Below, piece by piece: positions 56,191 through 64,000 of a stretch of DNA of 64,000 nucleotides; position 1 is the stretch's first letter, and each line of letters opens with the position of its first letter. The DNA is from Candidatus Competibacteraceae bacterium (GTDB lineage Bacteria; Pseudomonadota; Gammaproteobacteria; Competibacterales; Competibacteraceae). The translations under genes and the position numbers were made by a program. The notes beneath the pieces were generated by a model. That model searched no databases. It was not told the DNA's origin and saw only the letters and a program-made list of their open reading frames with translations. The stretch is taken from positions 141,953 to 205,952 of the forward strand of contig JADJQQ010000003.1 of NCBI GenBank assembly GCA_016712625.1. Reading direction: 5' to 3'.

Positions 56191-56540
56191 CTATCACGGC
56201 CGGCCCCCTTCCCAGTCTGGAAAACACTAATGTATCTGATGAATATGTTTTTGTCCGTGGCTGGGCATTTTTGTTCAACAAACAAAATGAGGGATCAACG
56301 ATTTATCTGGTTCTCAGTAACTCAAAAAATCAATACCTTGTATCAACTTTAACGAGGTTAAGACTAGATGTCACCATGCATCATAAAATCTATTTTAATC
56401 AGGGCAATCTAGACAACAGTGGCTTTCAAAGTCTTGTTTCGAAAAATCATATTCAGCCCGGCGAATATAACATTGGGGTTATGATCAAGCTTGGCAAGGA
56501 TGTATCGTACAAGCAGACGACGAGTAAAATTAAAATATAA
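56190..56540 (+). pseudogene. C-terminal domain of the interrupted membrane protein
   Basis: PSLENTNVSDEYVFVRGWAF, then IYLVLSNSKNQYLV and IYFNQGNLDNSGFQSLVSKN form a beta-sandwich-like domain often found after membrane domains of cell-surface polysaccharide proteins. AT content matches the part before the insertion. It ends SYKQTTSKIKI. Confidence 0.5.
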
Positions 56541-56633
56541 AAACTTCTATTCTCGTCTGAAATATAAACTTACTTGCCATCAAAGTGATTATTTAAAAGC
56601 GGCCACCACGCTACACATGCTCAACCTTTATCC

Positions 56634-56664
56634 GCCAGTGAGCCCGTTCCCTGGTCTCACTGGC
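56634..56664 (-). terminator. Hairpin after ArdC, copy 2
   Basis: GCCAGTGAG (56634-56642) and CTCACTGGC (56656-56664), identical to the first copy. Confidence 0.55.
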
Positions 56665-56672
56665 TAAACCTC

Positions 56673-57588
56673 TCAAGCCGCTAACCGCTCGGCTGTCGGC
56701 TCCTCCACTCTAGGATTATCCACTTGGGGGCCTTCCACCAAAGCGTAGAGATACTCAAACGCCTTCTGCGCCTGGCTTGCCGCTTTGACCAGCGCGGAAA
56801 TCCTGCTGGAGAACTTTGAGCCAACTGCCAATGTAATTGGCGTGTTGCAGTTCACCTCGCAAGCCAAGGCGGGCACACAGAAAGGCCGATCCCATTTCAG
56901 CCACCAGTTCCTCAAACGCATAGGCGTCATCGCCAAAGCGTTTACCCCAGGTCCGATCCAGCCGGTGTTCATGCCCGGTCCAGTGGGTCAGCTCATGCAA
57001 CCCAGTGGCGTAAAAGTTCTCCGCCACGTTGAACCGGGACCGGTCAGGAAGCGTGATCTGATCGTCGCCCTTGCGGTAGAACGCCCTGGGACCGCCTTCG
57101 ACAATTCGCGCTCCGCTCTTCTTGAGAAGATCATCGGCCACGACAATCGGCAGAAACGCCTGCCCTTCGTGCGGGACTTGCGGGCGCAAGTGATCCAAAC
57201 CGGCAATCTGATCCAGGTTAAAGACTACAAACGACTTCAACATGGGAATTGTTCGAGACCGTTTGCCGTTTTCCTCGGTCTCATCATCCACCACCAGGGG
57301 TTTGTAGATGATCCCGTGAGTGGCCTTTTCGTCCTTCCTCACGAAGCCGCCTAGCTCCTTGGCCTGCTCATACCCTAGCCAAAAGTTGGTGGCGTAACCC
57401 TTGCGGGCGGCGGCTTCCCACAAAATGGGAATGTTGATGCCGTGGTAGTCGTCTCCGGTCTTTAGGTTGCGCGGGATAGAGAATTCCCCGCCACTTCGAT
57501 CCCATGCGCATTCCCATGGTTTTACCCCGGCTTTGAGTTGCTCAATAATCTGGGTCGTAACACTGGCGATAATCGCTTGGTTGTTCAT
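56673..57588 (-). pseudogene. ardC: ArdC-like antirestriction protein, copy 2 (complete, one late indel)
   Basis: The start is ATG 57588. This copy keeps what copy 1 lost: LHELTHWTGHEHRLDRTWGK and FEELVAEMGSAFLC, the zinc peptidase site. A two-base loss near 56796 changes the frame after QQDFRA; across it the end LVKAASQAQKAFEYLYALVE is normal. Corrected, it is about 304 residues. The peptidase and ssDNA-binding domains are both present, so this is the likely functional anti-restriction gene of the two arms. Confidence 0.8.
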
Positions 57589-57763
57589 CACAGACCTCCA
57601 AAGCAGGAGGCCCAAACCAAGGGGAAGCGGGCACAAGTGGCCCGTCCCTGCGGTCGGGCCACGTATTGAGAGAAAACCTTGAACAAAGCAGTAGCATGGT
57701 GCTGCCGCCTTCACCTCGGGGGTCAAGGCGGGAGCCTCCATCACGCACTACCCTTAATGGAAA

Positions 57764-58453
57764 TTGCGAGAGGAAGTGTTATCGGACTCGCAACTATGGG
57801 AAAGAACAGCGGTGCAACTGACAGATCGAGATCGGGAAATTCTAATTGCGCTCACGCACAAGGTACGGCTGCTCTCGCTTGAACAGATTGCGCGTACTTG
57901 GTGGACAGATTCCCCGTCCGGTATTGCCACGGCGCGAAAGCGGCTCGCGGTGCTCGCCAATCCGGCAAGCAACTCCTATGTTATGCAAAGGATGAAGCTA
58001 AATGCGCACCCCGAACTTGCGCTTGATGGCCCTATTTTTCATGGCAACCGGGAGAATCAACTCCGCACTTCGGGGCGCTTTCCTACCGCTTAAAAAAGCG
58101 CTGGGATCAAGCTCCAAAACCGACTACGGTTTATATTGCTACGGAAAAGCCGCGCGCTATTTTGGCGGATATGGGGAAAGTTGAGGCGTCCACTACAGAG
58201 CACTCACGATCTCCATGTGGCGCAAATTTACTTGCACTTCTTTAAAACCGATCCAGCTCGGGCGGCTCTTTGGGTCTCGGAAGATCGCTTCGCGCCGGAA
58301 CGCCGACGCGAGAAGTTGCCCGATGCGGTAATTCGGGATGCTGCGGAGAATATTGCGCTCGTGATTGAATTCGGCGGGGCGTATGACACAAAGCATGTGG
58401 AGCGGGTACACCTAGATTGTGTCACCCGCTCTCTGCCGTATGAGCTGTGGTAA
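57764..58453 (+). pseudogene. Replication-relaxation-like protein, copy 2
   Basis: Same winged-helix start and the same break at the T5 run as in copy 1, plus substitutions such as VLANPASNSY for VLADPASNSY. The C-terminal part (DLHVAQIYLHFFKTDPARAA to SRSLPYELW-like end) is in another frame. The shared break means it is ancestral, systematic or a programmed slip. Confidence 0.65.
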
Positions 58454-58457
58454 GGGC

Positions 58458-58617
58458 TTACCTGCCTAATATCCCCTTCTCTATCCAAATCTCGGCATAC
58501 AGGTTGAATTCTTCCAAGCGTTTCTCCATTTCAACCCAGTCCGCTTCGGTCGTCGGAGATTTCCACTTCGGTCGATCATTATCTTTAAAATTAGCGTGAG
58601 CCACAAATTTTTCGCAT
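58458..58617 (-). pseudogene. 52-residue protein, copy 2
   Basis: The coding sequence from the stop at 58458 matches copy 1, but the start region has lost bases and fuses with the coiled-coil frame. Confidence 0.4.
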
Positions 58618-59550
58618 TTTTAAGCGCTCACACTCCAGCATATCACCATACGATACTGGATTATTGTGGATATCCATTCCGCCCCACCTGCAATTATTAC
58701 CGCGAAGTATCCGCCGGCCTGGAGCCAGATACGGCTGAAAACGGCTTAAGGTTTCGCTGCTCGTCGCTCGTTGGGCAAATCGTTGACGCTCGGCTTGTTG
58801 CCGAATTTGTTCTTTCTCCTGATTCAGGCGTTCAATCTCTTGCCGGGCGACTTCTTCTTGCTTGTTGGCTTCTGCCTCGGTAATGCGTTTTTGGATGTTG
58901 TGTATTGCCTGGTTACGGGCGACTTGTTGAGCTTCTAATTCTCGTTTTGCTTGCTCTTCTTTCGCCTGATCAATTGCAGCAGCGAGAGTTGGCGAATTGG
59001 GGCTCACTTGAATTCCCTTAGTCCGCTGCAACAAAACTCCATTTCGCCTGTAACCGGTCGTACTCAGTCAACGCTTCTTTGGCATCCTTACTAGCGGTGC
59101 GTATTTCCACCACTAGGGCCTCGGTCGGTGCGTAAAGACTGTTATCGCTTGCAGCCTGTAGGGGCGTAAGCATACTTTGAACTTGACTGCGCATTCCTGC
59201 ACCTGAATCAAAGGATAGCGTTTGCCCTCCTGAAGATTAATAAAATCCTCAACACTCATGGGATCGCTTGCCAGTGCTTGACCCTCGGCACTGGTAAGAA
59301 TTGCTTTCATCTGACTTTCCCAGCGCTCAATTGCAGCTTGCAAAGTTTCCAGGTCTTTAATGACCGCATTCCCTTCTGTCAGCGTCGCCAAGCGCTTTCC
59401 CTTGGCAATTACGGCTTGTTCCTGCTTGGCTTGATCGGCGTTTTCGCTGTTTAAGCGCTGTTCGAGAAGCTTTCCAACCTCCTCTTCCGCGCCAAGCGCG
59501 AACGGATTAAAAGCAGTGAGTCCAATAAGCAAAAGCCAACCTCTGTCCAT
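58591..59550 (-). pseudogene. Secreted coiled-coil protein, copy 2
   Basis: Signal peptide and first half are open from ATG 59550 (FNPFALG in place of FNSFALG), with breaks near 59195 (one C lost) and near 59040 (bases lost around the AATGG/CTTAG site). The coiled coil EEVARQEIERLNQEKEQI is open again downstream. Otherwise as 8929-9870. Confidence 0.7.
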
Positions 59551-59585
59551 CGTTATTTCCTCTAATGTGAGAAGATAAAGAAAGC

Positions 59586-61480
59586 TTATTCGTTAGCGGG
59601 GATCGCTTTCTGATTTGCAGGATCAATAACCCCTCGCGCCTGATAGAGTGACTGCAAGTGTTTTGCCCATGGGGAAGCGCTAATTTTCTCGCTCACCTCG
59701 GGCGGCAATTCGTTTTCAGAGAGAATATAAGCCGTGCGTAGCGCTGGCGCTTCTGGGCGGGCTTCGGTTCTGCGTTTGCGGTGGGTTACCAAGGTATGAG
59801 CACTTGGAGCCGGCCACGGGCGTTTTTCCGGCGTTCGTATTCTTCAAAGGTAATATGATAGCCGCCGCGAAGCGGAAAGGCATAGCCGCCAAACTGTGAA
59901 TACCCCCTGTCCTCGGCCAATCAGCACAACGCTGGTATCTGATTCATCGCTAAGCGCAATGATATCATTTGCCATAAGCCGGGGGCCGACCTTTTCGTAA
60001 GCTCCGTTCATTTGGCCGTTAACGTCTAGTCGCCCGCAATAGTAAAGCGTCTCCCCGGAAGCTTTACTCAGCTCCTCCCTCTCCTGGGGGTTACTCACAG
60101 AGAATATCTGCTTGAACCGGGTGTTGGACTGTACAGTGTCTTTCAAATTAGAGTCATTTGTCCATAAGTCACTATTGGTTTGATTAGCAAGAATCAATCC
60201 CATGCCCATACTCCGGGCCTGCTGCAAAATAAGCTTGAAATTAAGCGATGCGACATGCTGAAACTCGTCAACAAAAACCCATAACTTCGGGGTTTCGTGA
60301 TACTGGCGTTGATGCTGATAGGCACTCGTGAACAGTGTATAAAGCGCAAGTTTTGCGATTTCCCGAACCGAAGCAGTTTCAATCGCGGCGGGTAGCCAGA
60401 AATAAACCACCTCGCGGTTTTTAACCACAGTCGCCATGTTGATCGCCTGATCTGCTACCAAATCATTAGCGGTATAATTGAGCTGCGGTATCGTAGCTAA
60501 AGACTCCACCACAGCAATGAGTTCAAAGGCGTCCTTCTCGTCACTAATCGTATTTGTCAACTTCCCTACTTTCTCGCGTAACTCCTCAAAAGAGGCAATA
60601 TCGGGATACTCCTGGATGGTGCGCGAAAGCAAGTTTCGAGCAACTCGCGAATAATAGGACCGGCCATAACCTCTCCGTGATCCAACCCTAAAGCGCTTAA
60701 AAGACTTCGCACACTTGGTTCAAACTAATGTGGTCGCTTGAAAATGGCCCAAAAGGGTTAAAGGCATGAGTCGCCTTCCCTACTTCGTTGGTGAAGAACT
60801 TAAACCGCTTATCCGCTCCGTTTTGGGCGGTTTGAAACAAAGGCATATCGCCTTTTAAGTCAATTACGACAACCGCCGAATCCTGCAAGCTAATTAGCTG
60901 GGCCAGCAGCGGGGCCCTACCCAAAGCCGTTTTTCCACTGCCGCTATCTCCCATCAATAGCTTTGACGTAGCGCGGTAGCGCTCGGCCAAAAACCGCAAT
61001 GCAAGTCATCAGGAAAATCAGAATGGGAAAGAGAAGGCATTGCACAATGCCTAATAGTATTGCCCAAAACCGCTTGGCCTTTACCCATGAAGGCGCTATC
61101 CAGTGTAAGACTAAACCAAGCGCCGGGGCTGGTTTGCAAATAATCTGCTGCTTGCTTACTTAAAACATATTCCCGCTGCGAAATAGGGTCTAGCTTTTTC
61201 AGAAGAAGGGCTTCACCGGTAGAAATATTTTTCACCACCTCGGCTAGCCGTGGGCGGTTCATAATGCTCAAAATAGGCAATGAACCGGGTTAAAGAAATC
61301 TTTTTATCCACGACTCGCTGAAACGCTGCCAGCAGGGGCCGTGAATCACTCGATAAAAATCCTAGGGGAGCATAGGAGATAAAGTAAATGGTTGAAGTGA
61401 ACAATGCGCATAGTGTAACTGCCGCCAAGAGATTGCGCCTGATCCAGATTCCACCGGGACTTTTGAAAAGTCCTGGTGGT
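59586..61480 (-). pseudogene. Coupling ATPase, copy 2, with deletion next to Walker A
   Basis: Compared with copy 1, about 161 bp (11279-11439 there) are missing at 60953, just before GDSGSGKTALGR. The lost part links the membrane segment to the ATPase domain, and the frame is shifted, so no functional protein is expected. Elsewhere this copy reads correctly where copy 1 does not (MGMGLILANQTNSDLW, SGETLYYCGRLDVNG). Near 61490 loss of one C fuses its start to the preceding membrane-protein frame. Confidence 0.75.
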
Positions 61481-61489
61481 GAAACTGGA

Positions 61490-62527
61490 TTAGGAAAGAC
61501 CGTGCCGTGACTCTGGTACGCGCTATAGAGAATCCAAAACAGCATACTGACCACTACGAGAAATAAAACTAGCATTATCACCGTAATCATAGTGGTAGTT
61601 TCATTTGTAGTTGCTTTGGTAATCGAAAATTATTCGATAATAAAGCAGTCACTCCGCTATAAATAATCAGCGGAAATAAAGATACCAAGCAACCAAAGAG
61701 CTCCGCTTTGATTTTCCTGATCCACAAAATCAAAATGAACGGCCTGATAGCGAGTGTAAGTAAACCAGCTGCCAACTATCGCTTCCCGACAAAGCGATAA
61801 ACTTTCTCTTACCGATTTAAATCCAGTCGCCCAATAAAAACACCCAATGAAAAGAATAACGTAATCCAGATAAAATTCTTAAATCCGAGAATCGGTGTTC
61901 TCGCAAAAATAATCAGCAGCAACCCATAAACAGCAACGATAATAAATCCGTCATAGTGGCGATTATCCCATTGTGCTTGAGCCATTTTCCGCTTCTCGCC
62001 CAAGAGTTGTGGATTTGCCGCAAGCCACATCGCGTAATGGTTAGCGACAAGACTTGCCAGATAGCAGGTCAAGCCAAGGCTGAATAAAAATAACCCATAC
62101 CCAATCACGGGATAGCGATGAACTAAGTGGGGAGAATCGCAAGTAACCATAATCCCGGTCCCAAATAGAGTATAAACCCCGGCGATCCATCTCACCCGTC
62201 GACTAATCAGTTTATGTAAACCAGCAGCACACCCGTTGCGCTAAACACGGCAAAGAGAAAAAGGGGTAGTTCAGATGGAAGCTGGTCAAGGAGCGGCACC
62301 ATGCTCATGACTAAACTGAGAACGCCGATTAACCCTATAATGTAAATAACAAAGTGGCGCTCCTTGCGGATTAAGACCGGATTCGCCTGATAATCGAGTT
62401 CGAGTTCTTCAAGGTCTTTTTAGCCGTTCATGCTGTAAAACATCCTAATTTGGCGCGGTGCTTGGCCGATAGCCTTGCTCGCTCGGTGCTCGGCCTACCT
62501 CATGGGTTTTAATCTTTTCGTAAGGCA
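61490..62527 (-). pseudogene. Membrane protein, copy 2
   Basis: Same gene as 11975-13012, broken into at least four frames by one- and two-base changes. Recognisable parts include MITVIMLVLFLVVVSMLFWI and GYGLFLFSLGLTCYLASLVA. Confidence 0.7.
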
Positions 62528-62529
62528 TG

Positions 62530-63211
62530 AATAGTTACGCGGATGTGGCATTAAATTACCCAAATCGGAAACGACCCTCCACCCGACACCAAACGGGTAA
62601 AGGGTTCTTCTGCAACTGGGCATGAACTATCTCGCGCTTGCTGTCCTCGGCAATCACCATAGCGATCACAAACAGTTCATCGGCAATGATTTCTTGAAAA
62701 CCGGCAGCTCCTTCCCCGGTCAATTAACTTCCGGCATTTGTTAAGAAGCCGCTGATATTTCTCCAGCACCTTGTTCCACGAGAATTTGGCCCAGTCTCGC
62801 GGTTCTTCCATCGGAATCAAGATAGAAATGGTTCTGACCAAGATTTAGTGATTCAGCAAAAGCCGAAAATGCCTGGATGATCCTCGTTTTGGTGAAGACC
62901 GGTCTAACCGTCTTCCCCAACAGCAAAGGCCAACACGCCATAAAGCCTTACCAGCGCTTGAGGCCCAAACGGGTGGCGCTTTCCTCCGGTCTCTCCCAAA
63001 GCCTTCGCGGCAACAGGCGTAAGTTGGTAGTAAACCCGCTTGCCGTAGAGCGGCTGCGGCTGGAGGTATCGTTCGTCAAACGCTCGCAAAACATTCTTCT
63101 CCCCGCCTGGTTTGGCGTCGGGGAAAACAAGCGGCGTAAGGCTTTCGGTCGTGGTCAAGCGGTAGCGCGTAACGTGCTTGAGGATTTCCTCGTCCCTTTC
63201 GGTAAGCGGCA
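62530..63211 (-). pseudogene. Winged-helix protein, copy 2
   Basis: MPLTERDEEILKHVTRYRLT starts the frame as in 13019-13696; breaks follow near 63120, 63080 and 62920. Substitutions (ARYRLT to TRYRLT, EALRRL to ESLTPL) show divergence beyond indels. Confidence 0.7.
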
Positions 63212-63440
63212 TGACTGGCTCCCCTGGATGCTTCCCCCGTAGTTTAAGGTTACATGAAGGGAAAACTCGCCTTCCCAACCTACAGATTATAACCTACACC
63301 TTGCACGGCAAGGCGTGGTGTGGGGAAAGACTCGCTTCGAGGCTTCTATACAAGAATGAAATAGCGGCTTTCCAAGTGGGGTTACACCACCTTGAGGTGT
63401 GCGCCCCAACCGTTAGTCCCCCGACTGTGCCCCCTTGGCG

Positions 63441-63712
63441 CGCGTGCGACCTAGCACGCGGGCACGGAGACCCGTTCAGGGGTCGGGAGTACCCGGGCAA
63501 GCCGCCTTAGGCTTGCCGGCCCCGGCCTGGGCCAACACCCCGGCTTCCAGGGGTGTGTCTCTCACAGCGTGCCCTAGCACGCTTGAGGCGGGCCGTTCAG
63601 GCCGTGAGCGTCCAGCGAACAAGGGCACTCAGGCCCTGTTCAGGAGCCCGTAAGTGCCCTGGGCGGATGCTCCTGATAAGGAGTGACAACAGGAATTGTC
63701 ACTCCTTATTAG
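63441..63712. repeat. Hairpin array and long palindrome, copy 2
   Basis: The CGCGTGC-GACCTA-GCACGCG, AGCGTGC-CCTA-GCACGCT and GTTCA-loop hairpins are kept, as is the palindrome (63673-63712, one mismatch). Some stems carry indels. Retention of pairing despite changes argues for function. Confidence 0.75.
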
Positions 63713-63808
63713 TGAGACTCGGCATTGCGCTGAGGTTCACGAAGCGCAATGCCGAGAAGCGAAGCTTATTCCGCGAAGCGGAATAAAGCGTAGCGTGGGG
63801 AGGTCAGG

Positions 63809-64000
63809 CTAGAATCTCCCAAGCGCGAGAGCGCGGGGAATTCCCTAGACACGGAAATAAAGAGCCGCGCCATTGATGGCGCAATCATCAAGGTGGCAAG
63901 CGGCGCGATCGCGCGAAGCGGAATAAGCAAAGCGCTGGGTGGTCGGCAAGGAACTCCCAAGTACGAACGTACTAGGGAATTCTTGAGCGCGATAACAGGG
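63809..64000. repeat. Structured repeat S units, copy 2 (cut by window end)
   Basis: Units matching 14286 (GCGC-GAGA-GCGC) and 14431 (GTAC-GAAC-GTAC) are present, with the TGCGCCA/TGGCGCA-type hairpin between. Confidence 0.65.

Larger units (their letters stand above)
56600..64000. repeat. Mobilisation block repeat B, copy 2 (reaches window end)
   Basis: Same order as 7118-14490. Most genes carry one-base indels, many in homopolymers, plus a deletion of about 161 bp. The copy continues beyond the window at the point matching 14487. Confidence 0.9.

Overview
The window looks like a mosaic of mobile DNA from a proteobacterium, most likely a gammaproteobacterium. The basis is the family content (iteron RepA plasmid, ParA, RadC, ArdC, DUF2958, Rhs, type I restriction, ABC three-component system) and moderate GC; no rRNA or tRNA gene is visible to fix taxonomy. 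Single-base gains or losses in homopolymer runs split many otherwise full-length genes, and three stretches (about 16.8, 45.3-46.5 and 55.4-56.2 kb) read like low-quality base calls. Many 'pseudogenes' here may therefore be intact in the organism.

Layout. 0-2.1 kb: end of an Rhs element with two C-terminal toxin tips and candidate immunity genes. 2.2-7 kb: an HEPN-type gene behind a 48-codon gene, a decayed XRE/ImmA-PIN module, then an HEPN protein next to a trypsin-like protease. 7.1-14.5 kb: a mobilisation-like block (ArdC, replication-relaxation-like protein, coiled-coil secreted protein, VirD4/TraD-like coupling ATPase, membrane protein, winged-helix protein) ending in a dense hairpin array. 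15-17.6 kb: broken secreted repeat proteins and a decayed Phd/ParE pair. 17.7-19.8 kb: group II intron domain V remnant, about 1.1 kb of highly folded non-coding DNA and a 228-residue protein of unknown function. 19.8-30 kb: plasmid maintenance (iteron oriV with paired DnaA boxes, RepA, ParA and partner, RadC, TacAT, DUF2958, ArdC). 30-44 kb: defence island (Fic, broken ChrA, type I R-M, TIGR04255 operon with XRE regulator, ABC three-component system). 44-48.4 kb: unknown secreted protein, AbrB/Doc, tyrosine recombinase. 48.6-64 kb: a second, diverged version of the 3.5-14.5 kb arrangement.

The main observation is that two arms (about 3.5-14.5 kb and 50.6-64 kb) share the order [48-codon gene / XRE-ImmA / PIN] - variable slot - [ArdC ... 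hairpin array]. They differ by substitutions as well as indels, so they are not one locus assembled twice. They carry different cargo in two places: directly after the 48-codon gene (HEPN gene versus PD-(D/E)XK nuclease, swapped at the start codon) and between PIN and ArdC (protease plus HEPN versus GH5-like/membrane protein genes and an IS remnant). I read this as a mobile element family with two cargo slots, regulated by an XRE/ImmA protein acting on a conserved palindrome. That reading is inference; the repeats and swap boundaries are directly visible.
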